From assembly GCA_001275005.1 (NCBI GenBank), contig JWZX01003397.1, positions 1 to 56,797 on the forward strand: DNA of 56,797 bases, given 5' to 3'. Below the pieces are notes generated by a model, which saw only the letters and a program-made list of their open reading frames with translations, was not told the DNA's origin and searched no databases. How positions within the stretch are numbered: the stretch's first letter is position 1; each line of letters starts with the position of its first letter. The translations under genes were made by a program, and so were the position numbers. Below are positions 30,663 to 39,179 of this stretch, one piece after another. This DNA is from Chrysochromulina tobinii. Lineage: Eukaryota > Haptophyta > Prymnesiales > Chrysochromulinaceae.

Positions 30663-33600
30663 ATGGACGACAGTGTCCGGCAGGTGGGGACATGGCTGCA
30701 ATGCACGCTCAACCCGGACCAAGCGCAACGGGTAGCAGCGGAGGAGGCGCTCAAGCTCTCTCAGGACCAGCCAGGCCACGTCGTCGTTCTCTTTCGTCTC
30801 GCCGTCGACCCCGCCATCCCGGCTGAACCAGCGCTGCGGCAGTCGGCAGTCATCTACATGAAGAACATGATCCATCGCCGCTGGGAACCGCGTGACCCCC
30901 CCAAATACCTCAGAGAAAAGGGCGAGCAGAGCTCGCCGGGACTCTCCGAGGATGGCAAGGCGCTGGTGCGCAACAACCTCTTCCAGGCACTCGCGGTTGC
31001 GCCGCCCCAGATCCGCTCGCAGCTCGGGTTGTGCCTGCGCACGATTGCGTTCACCGACTACCCCGAGCGCTGGCCATCTCTTCTGCCGTCCATCGTTGCG
31101 GGCCTCTCGGCCACCGACATCTCAAGCCTATACGGCCCCCTGTACAGCCTGCGTGTGCTTTGCAAGACGTATGAGTTCAAGCGCGACGAGCAGCGCAAGC
31201 CGCTGTACGGCATCGTAGACGCGACCTTTCCGATGCTGCTGCAGCTCGCGCAGCGGGTGCTTGCCCACCCGCCCGCGGCGGATGCGTCCGAGATCGCGCT
31301 GCTCATCGGCAAGATCATGTGGTCGACAACACAGCTCGGGCTGCCGCCGTGGCTGCTGCAGCCTGCCAACCTGGGACCCTGGTTCGAGACGATGCTGGCG
31401 CTGCTTGAGCAGCCGCTGCCCGAGGGCTGCCCGACCGACGAGGACGAGGCGATCAAGTGGGCCCCCTTCAAGGTGAAGAAGCGGATTGCTGCCATCTTCC
31501 ACCGGCTCATCCAGCGCTATGGGAACCCTTCCCGTCAGATCGAGCCTGACGTCCCCCTAGCGGCGGAGACGATGGGCTTCGCGCGCCACTTCCAAGACCA
31601 CATGTCCGCACGCTGCCTCTCGGCGTGCGTCACGCTGCTCGGGCGGCGCCATGCGGGACTCGTGCTGCCCAACCGCATCACGACCTCTTGCCTGCAATAC
31701 ATCGAGGAGGCGATCAAGTATAAGCTCACCTACTCGCTTCTCAAGCCGCAGCTGGGCGCGCTCTTCTCAGAGATGATGCTGCCGCTCCTTAGCTTCAGCC
31801 AGAAGGACTCCGAGCTCTGGGAGGAGGATCCGCATGAGTACGTGCGCAAGGAGTTTGACATGATCGAGGACTTCTACTCGCCGCGCACCGCCGCGACCAA
31901 CCTGCTCACGGCGCTCACCAAGAAACGAGGCAAGGACTGCCTGCACGGCATCGTAGCCACGTGCTCAGAGACACTCGCGCGCGCGCAGGGAACGGCCGAC
32001 CCCGCGCTCGCGCGCTTGAAGGACGGCGCCCTGCTCGCCATCGGCACCCTCCACAAGGATCTCGCCAAACGGGACATGTACCGGCCCGCCCTCGAGCCGA
32101 TGCTCAAGCTGCATGTGCTTCCAGAGCTTACCTCTGCCCACGGCTTCCTGCGTGCGCGTGCCATCTGGACTTACGGCCAGTTCGCGCGCTCCATCTTCCG
32201 AGAAGGAAGGGCCACTGAGCCCGAGCATCTGACGCTCGCCTTCCAGCGGTTCATGGAGTGCATGCGCGACCCGGCACTACCGGTGCGCGTGAACGCGTCG
32301 ATTGCCATCGAGGCGTTCGTTCAGGGTGAGGTGGTGCCCCAGGCGGTGGTGCAGGTGCTGCCTCAGCTGCTCGAGCTGCTCTTCTCCCTGCTCAAGGAGG
32401 TCGGATCCGATGAGATTGTCGCGACGCTCGACACGCTCATTGAAAAGCACGGCGAGCAGATGGTACCGTATGCGGTGCAGGTGGTCACCGCGCTCTGCAC
32501 GAGCTTCACGCGCATCATGGACGAGAGCGAGTCGGGCGACGACGACGATGATGGCACCATGGCAGCCATGGGCATCATGCAGGCGCTCACCACGATGATG
32601 GAGGCGGTCGCTGGCACACCCGAGGTCTACGCGGCGCTTGAGGCGCCGCTGCTGCCGCTGCTCGCGCGCTGCTGCCGAGAGGGCGGAGAGGACTTTTTCG
32701 AGGAGGCCATGGAGATCCTTGCGTACCTCACCTTCCACCAGCGCACCCTCTCTGAGGGTCTCTTCTCGATGATTCCGGTGCTGCACGAGGCCTTCCACAC
32801 GTGGGCGCGCGACTACGTCAACCAGATCCTCGCCCCGCTCGACAACTACATCCACAAGGCGACCGAGGTCTTCCTGACGGCCAACGGCGGCGCTTACGTG
32901 CAGATGACGATGTCCATTTGCCGCGGCGTCCTCGTCGGTGAAGAGGCGGAGGCGATGGGCGACTGCGACGTGTTTGGCGGGCCCAAGCTCATCGAGTCGC
33001 TGATGCACAATTGCCGCGGGCGCATCGATGCGCTCATGCCCGAGCTGGTCGCCATGATCCACGTGCGGCTGCACCTGGACGACCCAGATGGGCAGCCTGG
33101 GCTCGGGTTGACCACGCTGCTATACACAGCGCTCGGATCGGCCATCCACTACAACCCGCTGCTCACGCTTCAGATCCTCGAGCATCGCCAGTGCCAAGCG
33201 GCGCTCCTCACCAACTGGGTGAAGCATCTGGGGACTATCTGTGAACGGCCCTGCGTGCGTGCTCACGATCTCAAGATCGCGCTGCTCGCGGTCTCTAGCA
33301 TGCTCGCGATGCCCGCCGCAACGGCGCCGTACGTGATCGCGTCCAATCGGCTGATGCTCGTGCGCCAGGCCTTGACGCTGCAGGCCCGTCTGGTCAAAGC
33401 GCATGCGGACCAGGAGCGGCAGGACGATGAGGACGAGGACGACGACGACGACGATGATGGCGCCGACTTCGATGGCGAGGAGCTCGGTGATGACGTCGAT
33501 GGCGATAACGAGGACGACACGGGGACGCTGCGCCGGCTGCTCAACTCGGACCGCAAGTTCAACCTGGACGATTTCTTGAAGGCGGGCGGCCAGGATGACG

Positions 33601-33887
33601 AAGATGAGCTCGACGACGAGGAGGAGTACACGTCACCCATCGACGATCTTGACGAGCTCATCGAGTTCTCGAGCGCACTCGAGGCGGCGTGCCGGGAGGA
33701 CCCCAATCTGCTCGCCGCCGTCGGCCTCGGTGCCACCGCCGAGGGCATGCAGATCTCTGCCGAGGAGAATGCGGCGTTGCGCTCCTACCTGCAAGAGGCG
33801 GTGCAGAAGAAACACGAGAAAGAGGCTGCGAGGGCCGAGGCGGCGGCGGGTGGTGGGCTGGCCGCGGCGGCCGCCGCCCTGAGGTGA
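30663..33887 (+). CDS. IPO7: Importin-7/8-type nuclear import receptor
   Basis: The 1,074-residue HEAT-repeat protein begins MDDSVRQVGTWLQCTLNPDQ, the expected importin-beta N-terminal helices (ALRQSAVIYMKNMIHRRWE). Family signatures include LFRLAVDPAIPAEPALRQ, FTDYPERWPSLLPSIVAGL, KKRIAAIFHRLIQRYGNP and RARAIWTYGQFARSIF. The C-terminus has the acidic region (EDEDDDDDDDGADFDGEE) and then TSPIDDLDELIEFSSALEA, as in importin-7/8 and yeast Sxm1/Nmd5. It imports ribosomal proteins, histones and other cargos with Ran-GTP. The open frame extends to 30435 upstream, but Met at 30663 opens the conserved N-terminus. No intron is evident. IPO8 cannot be distinguished from IPO7. Confidence 0.9.
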   Translation: MDDSVRQVGTWLQCTLNPDQAQRVAAEEALKLSQDQPGHVVVLFRLAVDPAIPAEPALRQSAVIYMKNMIHRRWEPRDPPKYLREKGEQSSPGLSEDGKALVRNNLFQALAVAPPQIRSQLGLCLRTIAFTDYPERWPSLLPSIVAGLSATDISSLYGPLYSLRVLCKTYEFKRDEQRKPLYGIVDATFPMLLQLAQRVLAHPPAADASEIALLIGKIMWSTTQLGLPPWLLQPANLGPWFETMLALLEQPLPEGCPTDEDEAIKWAPFKVKKRIAAIFHRLIQRYGNPSRQIEPDVPLAAETMGFARHFQDHMSARCLSACVTLLGRRHAGLVLPNRITTSCLQYIEEAIKYKLTYSLLKPQLGALFSEMMLPLLSFSQKDSELWEEDPHEYVRKEFDMIEDFYSPRTAATNLLTALTKKRGKDCLHGIVATCSETLARAQGTADPALARLKDGALLAIGTLHKDLAKRDMYRPALEPMLKLHVLPELTSAHGFLRARAIWTYGQFARSIFREGRATEPEHLTLAFQRFMECMRDPALPVRVNASIAIEAFVQGEVVPQAVVQVLPQLLELLFSLLKEVGSDEIVATLDTLIEKHGEQMVPYAVQVVTALCTSFTRIMDESESGDDDDDGTMAAMGIMQALTTMMEAVAGTPEVYAALEAPLLPLLARCCREGGEDFFEEAMEILAYLTFHQRTLSEGLFSMIPVLHEAFHTWARDYVNQILAPLDNYIHKATEVFLTANGGAYVQMTMSICRGVLVGEEAEAMGDCDVFGGPKLIESLMHNCRGRIDALMPELVAMIHVRLHLDDPDGQPGLGLTTLLYTALGSAIHYNPLLTLQILEHRQCQAALLTNWVKHLGTICERPCVRAHDLKIALLAVSSMLAMPAATAPYVIASNRLMLVRQALTLQARLVKAHADQERQDDEDEDDDDDDDGADFDGEELGDDVDGDNEDDTGTLRRLLNSDRKFNLDDFLKAGGQDDEDELDDEEEYTSPIDDLDELIEFSSALEAACREDPNLLAAVGLGATAEGMQISAEENAALRSYLQEAVQKKHEKEAARAEAAAGGGLAAAAAALR

Positions 33888-34489
33888 TACATGTATGTGT
33901 GCGCGCCGCGCGATCTGCATGGGCGGCCTCGCCTCTCGATCCCGCGTCGTCTCGTTCGTTCGGATGCCGTGCGCTTGGTGGCATGGGCGTGAAGACGAGA
34001 TGAGTGCATGCCCACACGTGTCGCGTGTGTGGTGCCTCGTTAAGTCGATGTCGGCCCCCGGCCCCGCGGCCGCGGCTCGCGTCGAGAATCGAGATGTTCG
34101 GTCGGGGCGCGCGCGTGCGACAGGGGCGGGGGCGCGTACTAGGAGGGCGAGGGGCGCTGCGGGCGGTGTTTGCTCCGTCGGTCGCCGCCGCCTGTTTGTA
34201 CTTTATCTCTATTTTAACGGGAAGGGCGGCCGACAGCGACGCCCCCCCGCCCGCCCGCACGCTCGAAAGCAGGTTACCAAAGTACCCGAGGTTGTCACGA
34301 GGACACGCAGGCGATGCGACCGGCGCCGCACCCGCAGCCGGGCTAAGCCGCGGCGGCGCCACGGGCCGGGGAGCGACCGGCCGTACTGTGTACGGCGGGT
34401 CCTACTACATTAAGAAATGTGGCACGGCATGCAAAGAGCCATACAGAGCCGTGTGATTTCCGCCGGCCCTCAATTCGGTTCTTGCCGGG
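33888..34489. other. Convergent intergenic region
   Basis: Begins with TACATGTA (33888-33895) directly after the importin stop codon. The rest is very GC-rich and has no recognised gene. Confidence 0.4.
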
Positions 34490-36946
34490 TTATCGGATAT
34501 CGCATCGTCCATCGTCCATCGATCGGTCCCCAGGGGCGTGGCCTGGGGCGTGTGGAGGGGGCGGTTTGTGTAGGAGGCTTGGTCTGAGCCCATCGATGAC
34601 CTCGATGACTACCTCGAGTGAGCCTTTGTCACCGCAGACGACGGCGTCGAAAACTCTCTGGTAGTCTACGAATGACGAGTGGCGCGAAGAATCACCATCA
34701 TCGGCTGCATCGTTGCATATGCCAATGCCAAATCGAGTGATGTCAAGCGGCGCCCCGTCCATGACCTGCAGATCTGACGGCTTGTCTCCCAGCACCAGCA
34801 CCGTTTTGCGGAGAGCGTGCCGTTCAAACCAGATGCGATTCCTTTCAAGAGTGCGCCCCTTGTTGAAGCTGGTGATCGGCTCGACAGGCTCAATCGCGAC
34901 CAGATGCCCATCGTCGCCAAACTTCAGGTGGTTGCTGGAGATCTCACACCATCGGACCGTAACTGGGTCAGCTGCCAGCACCTCCTCGATGACGTTCGAA
35001 TAGCCTGCGCTCACGATCAGCACTGGCACCTGCAGCTCGGCGAGTCTGCGCAGCAGTCGGAGGGCCCCAGGCCGGAGCTCTATGCTGGAGTCACGCACAC
35101 ACTCACGTATTGCCGGAGCAAAAATGCCGGCGCCATGGCTGATAAGGATGTCATTGGCGCGCACCCACCAGCCATCGCCCGCCAGCTCGGGCGGAAATGG
35201 CTTTGAGAAGTCGAGCAGCGGCACAAAGGCCGTGCGCACCTCCTCCGGAAGGCTCGGTGACGAGCCAAGGATATCATGGCACTGATCCGAGTTTCCAGTG
35301 GTGAGCGTGGCGTCAAAGTCACAGACGACCAGCAGGTTCTCGACGGCCGTGCCATCTGTCAGCCTCGATCGCAACTCCGCCATCCCAAATGCGCTCTTGG
35401 TGGCGCCCGACTCGCTCGTTGGGGCCATCATTTTGAGCGTGGTCGCAAGGCGGCGGCCGCCAGCACCAGCAGACGGTAGCGGCGCTGAGGAGCACCCAGC
35501 TGCCGGCAGGAGATAGGAATGGCCGAGCAGGTCTTGCAGCACGAGCTTTCGAAGCAGTCCCTGCGCCTTGAGCCCCGCGCCAAGCGCGTGGCCGGCCACC
35601 CCATGCCGCACGACACGCAACTTATCAGCGGGCAGCGGTGGCAGGTAGCTCAGCTGTGCCAAGTCAGGTGGGTCCTGCCCAACGTGCAGCACCACCTTTG
35701 CTGCGGTCAACGCACATGCATGCGCGATGGTGCCCTTGAGGCGCCCCTTGCGCGCGTCGCTGAAGTCGGCGCGGCCCGCGTACGTGCTCTCGAAGTCCCG
35801 TACGTCAATTTGGGGCACAAGTGCGACAACCGCCCCCGTTGCGTGCCGTGCGAAGCGCAGCGCCCCTGTAGCACCCATCGACTCGCCCAGGAGGCAGACG
35901 CGCCCATACGGCGCACAAAGCTCGGTGAAAGTGGCGTCCCACCACGCACCATCGTCGTACTCGCCACTCATCGGGTTTGTCTGAAACCACGACTGCGCCG
36001 TATCGAGCACATGCGCGAGCACCATCCGATCGTCTGCGACGGCGCGGTGGGTGGCCCCCCACTCGGCACGCACCACACCATGCCAGCCAAGGGACGAGAA
36101 GATGAGCACGAGCGTGCGCTCGCTCGACGCGGCTGTGCTCACGGGCGGGTTCATGATGAGAGGTCCTGGGGCGGCAGCGGCGTGCCAAACGCGTCCGAGC
36201 GTCGCGGAGGCCCGCTGGGAGCCACTCGCACGTGCGGCGCCAACGAAGCTCCGCAAACCGAGCTTGGTCGCTGGGAACCCGAGTGGACGGAGCACCGTCC
36301 CAGCCAGCTGCTCGACTGCGCATCGGTACAGAGCGTGAATGATGCGCTCGTCGTCCTCGGTCGTTGGCGGCACGGCCACAAAGTCTTGTTTGGTTCGTCG
36401 ATTGAGCGCCGCCGAAAAAGCCTCTGCCGCACTAACCGGCTTCATACGGCGCTCCCGTTCTTCTGAAAGCGCTGCTTGCCGCGCCATCAAGAAAGCATCG
36501 GACATGACGGCGGCTTCAAAATGGTCAAGCACTTTGCTGCGATGCCAGTGATCAAGCTGCACGAATCGTGCAGACGCCACGATGGCATTCGCAGCCTCGC
36601 ATGCCTCAAATCGAGCTACGTCTGCATCTGTCTGCGAGACCGCCAAGGCGAGCGCTTCGAGTGCGTCGTCCCACAGAGCCACGTCGAAAATGTGCTGCTT
36701 CAGTTGCGTGCCTGTGCTCCAATCGAAATCGGCGGCGAAGGCCATAAGCTGCTCGGCGCTTTCGGGTAGCGCAGCATTTGCAGTCTCAGGAATTGTGTTC
36801 ATCACACCGAGGCATGCATCGATGATCTCGCACACGCCACTGCTGCCGTCGCTGAGACGGGCATCAAGGTGCGAAAGAGGCAAGCACATGCGGATGGGTG
36901 AGGTTGTGACAGTGCACGAGAGCAGGATCCGGAGAGTCGACGCCAT
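34490..36946 (-). CDS. Fusion of alpha/beta-hydrolase-like domain and UMPH-1 pyrimidine 5'-nucleotidase
   Basis: One 818-residue frame carries two catalytic-type domains. The first half has a hydrolase-like core: LVLIFSSLGWHGVVRAEWG, then LLGESMGATGALRFARHA (GxSxG nucleophile elbow, about residues 352-358), later KLRVVRHGVAGHALG. The second half, from about residue 530, is a HAD domain: LVVCDFDATLTTGNSDQCHD (motif I DxDxT), VPVLIVSAGYSNVIEEVL and TSFNKGRTLERNR (UMPH-1 signature), KTVLVLGDKPSDLQVMDGAPL (motif III/IV). UMPH-1 (cytosolic 5'-nucleotidase III) dephosphorylates pyrimidine nucleoside monophosphates. The two domains are continuous with no stop or intron sign. The substrate of the first domain is unknown, and its His/Asp partners are not certain. 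Start at 36946 is the first ATG. A gene-prediction merger is possible but would need an unseen start. Confidence 0.78.
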   Translation of the reverse strand: MASTLRILLSCTVTTSPIRMCLPLSHLDARLSDGSSGVCEIIDACLGVMNTIPETANAALPESAEQLMAFAADFDWSTGTQLKQHIFDVALWDDALEALALAVSQTDADVARFEACEAANAIVASARFVQLDHWHRSKVLDHFEAAVMSDAFLMARQAALSEERERRMKPVSAAEAFSAALNRRTKQDFVAVPPTTEDDERIIHALYRCAVEQLAGTVLRPLGFPATKLGLRSFVGAARASGSQRASATLGRVWHAAAAPGPLIMNPPVSTAASSERTLVLIFSSLGWHGVVRAEWGATHRAVADDRMVLAHVLDTAQSWFQTNPMSGEYDDGAWWDATFTELCAPYGRVCLLGESMGATGALRFARHATGAVVALVPQIDVRDFESTYAGRADFSDARKGRLKGTIAHACALTAAKVVLHVGQDPPDLAQLSYLPPLPADKLRVVRHGVAGHALGAGLKAQGLLRKLVLQDLLGHSYLLPAAGCSSAPLPSAGAGGRRLATTLKMMAPTSESGATKSAFGMAELRSRLTDGTAVENLLVVCDFDATLTTGNSDQCHDILGSSPSLPEEVRTAFVPLLDFSKPFPPELAGDGWWVRANDILISHGAGIFAPAIRECVRDSSIELRPGALRLLRRLAELQVPVLIVSAGYSNVIEEVLAADPVTVRWCEISSNHLKFGDDGHLVAIEPVEPITSFNKGRTLERNRIWFERHALRKTVLVLGDKPSDLQVMDGAPLDITRFGIGICNDAADDGDSSRHSSFVDYQRVFDAVVCGDKGSLEVVIEVIDGLRPSLLHKPPPPHAPGHAPGDRSMDDGRCDIR

Positions 36947-37142
36947 CCGCGAGCGTGTCCTTTGCGAAAGTCGACGGAAGACTTCGTTTAGACTGAAGTT
37001 TTCCAGCTTCAGAATGAGGGAGACGAATGGGTTTTGAGCACAAAAACAGGCGCGAAACGCGCATTACATGATTACCCGGTAATCATCAGGCGGGAGCGAT
37101 TTTGTGCTGCGCCGCCCGCCCTGCGACCCGTCGCAAAGACAG
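36947..37142. promoter_or_regulatory. Divergent promoter with 19-bp palindrome
   Basis: ATGATTACC-C-GGTAATCAT at 37068-37086 is a perfect 9-bp inverted repeat around one C. It lies between divergent start codons (36946 minus, 37143 plus), about 120 bp and 57 bp from each. This looks like a dimeric DNA-binding site. Confidence 0.45.
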
Positions 37143-37730
37143 ATGGCGTCCTCGGAGAATTCGTTCTTCGGCCTCAAGGTGCCCGAGGGCAACGACCGCC
37201 GAGAGCTGTACAAGTCCCAGTACCGGGCAATCTACACATGTAAACACACTCTGTCTTGCACCGCACAGCACACGTGCCGTGCAGCGCGATTATGCCCAGC
37301 GCACTCGCTGATAGAGTTACCATTTCATGCCCATATCATGCCCATATCGCACTCGCTGCCACAGACAAAATGTCGGTATCCGAGCTCGACGCGCACTTCC
37401 GCGAGGGCGTGACGGGCAGTGGCCCCGACGGCGGCTGGTCGATCAAGAACGACGAGCGGGTCAAGTATGTGGGCAAGCTGGAGGTGTGCAAGGGTGAGGA
37501 CTCGTCACTCAAGGTGACGATGGAGGACTATCCGGAGGCGGGGATGTCGGCGCTCAAATACTACACCATCCGTGAGCACCTCGCAGCGCACTTACGACTC
37601 AATCGAACGGCCTTGCTTCCTGGCCCATAGCCGATGCACTGCCCTTTGAACCCTCCCTGTTGACCCCCTTACGTGCATGTGGCTGCGCAGAGTCATATAC
37701 CAAGTGAGCGGCAACACCTTCCCAGTGTAG
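37143..37730 (+). CDS. Small unknown protein, three exons (last junction uncertain)
   Basis: Exons 37143-37239 and 37365-37571 join through a 125-nt intron (GTAAAC ... GCCACAG) with a shared codon. The protein reads MASSENSFFGLKVPEGNDRR, YRAIYTYKMSVSELDAHFREG and DERVKYVGKLEVCKGEDSS. A GTGAGC donor at 37572 could join an exon at 37693-37730 (acceptor CGCAGAG), giving KYYTILIYQVSGNTFPV and 113 residues. Without that, the frame continues to 37630 with a basic tail. The sequence is soluble-looking, alternating beta/alpha, with no family I recognise. Confidence 0.5.
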
Positions 37731-38055
37731 ATTTTCTTGCTCAACCGCTCTCTCTCTCTCTCGTGAGTCTGCGAACACGCCGGAGCTTCTTTGCGAAATG
37801 TGGACGACTGCGAAACCGGAAAGTGGGGTTCCGTTTGGAGACGCAGTGCATGCCGACGGACGCGCACATCTTCAGGCAGGCGTGCAAGGCACCAGATATT
37901 TCGACGACCTTATCTGGAAGAGCACGGCGTGGGCGTGAGGCGCTGCACACCGGTGGTCGGTGTGCACGTGGAGACCGTGGATTTCAGCACTACTTCTACG
38001 GTGTTATGTTAAAACGGTTGCAGACGGTACATGTAGGCCACGAGGGTACTACGTG
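37731..38055. other. Intergenic with one TACATGTA
   Basis: TACATGTA lies at 38028-38035, close to the 3' end of the minus-strand gene. A CT dinucleotide run (CTCTCTCTCTCTC) occurs near 37749-37761. No gene is seen. Confidence 0.4.
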
Positions 38056-38415
38056 TCAAAAGAGCATAGCTGGATCACCATGCGGCACAATACTTCCAGC
38101 TTCGTCACTGTCCGTGGTCTGAAACTGAAAGTAGACATCTTGCCGTTCCGACTGAGCAGGCGGCTGGGCTGTTTTCAAGGCCGAAGGCTCGTCGGTGTCG
38201 TCAAATACGACGAGCTGATCATCGCGTCCATCAAAGCCGCCTCGCAAAGCCGCTTCATACGCACTCTCCTCGCTCGCTACGCTAATCGCCTCGACACCAT
38301 CGATTGCCCTCCGGTAATTATCCATTGTATTTCCTAATGTGAGAGCCACGACAAAACCAACCATGACCAACAGTGCAATTTCGTGCGGCTTCAGGTCGTT
38401 GCGGCGTGGTGGCAT
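38056..38415 (-). CDS. Small single-span membrane protein, unknown
   Basis: The 119-residue product starts MPPRRNDLKPHEIALL and has one hydrophobic span at about 12-28 (EIALLVMVGFVVALTLG). An acidic, hydrophilic tail follows, rich in Asp/Glu (DGRDDQLVVFDDTDEPS). This is a signal-anchor or tail-in-cytosol layout. The open frame extends upstream to 38940, but that stretch has no coding character and crosses a region of mixed composition. No family is recognised. Confidence 0.5.
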   Translation of the reverse strand: MPPRRNDLKPHEIALLVMVGFVVALTLGNTMDNYRRAIDGVEAISVASEESAYEAALRGGFDGRDDQLVVFDDTDEPSALKTAQPPAQSERQDVYFQFQTTDSDEAGSIVPHGDPAMLF

Positions 38416-39179
38416 ACTCGACTCGTCGGCCGAAGACGAAGTTGTCGCGGCCGGGCGCTCGGGCGCTCTCGGGCTGTCGTCGGCGTCGGGGCTTAGCTGT
38501 GGGTAGAAGCACGGTGTGAAAGAAATTGGGATAAGGTTTGACTTTTTGACTTCGAACTGTCTGTTGAGGCATCTCGGCCGCCTACTCTCATAACCATATG
38601 CGCAGGACACGAAGCCGAAAGAGTACAATTGTACGTTAGGTGTACTTGCTGTGAGTGAGGAGGGGCGTGGGGCCTCGTCCCCGGCGCGTGCGCGCGAGGG
38701 ATCGGATATTAGGGTTCGTTGCGAGTAGTCGTCGTATAGTCGTGGTTGCACGTTGGAAAGTGTGGAATTGTGTCGCTCTCGCAGCGCAGTGTGAACGTGG
38801 CTGTTCAAGGCTGTTCGCACACCAGCCCGGGGATTTTCGTATTCTGATAATTCTTGCGCGCGCCGGCCGCCGCCCGCGCGACCAACGGAACTACGAAGGC
38901 GGGTGTGGCTGCAGATTTGTCGACAGATTTGTGATTTCACACCGCCGTTTAGCGCGCGAAGAAAGAACTGCGGAGACCGCCGCCACCCTTTTACCAGCTA
39001 TTCCACGTCCATCGCGGGATCGAATCATGGATCGAATACCCCGCCGAGCGGCGCGTACACGAGTACGCCGGTACCACGCCCTACGGCTACGCGGCCGGGG
39101 TTCATCAGGTCTCTGACGCTCAGACGGAACGGGCGAGTTGTGCAGAGTGTACAGTGTACAGTCCCATCACCTGTGCCCA
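38416..39179. other. Intergenic, nothing recognised
   Basis: Open frames here are arginine-rich shadows. No RNA gene or repeat is recognised. Confidence 0.35.
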
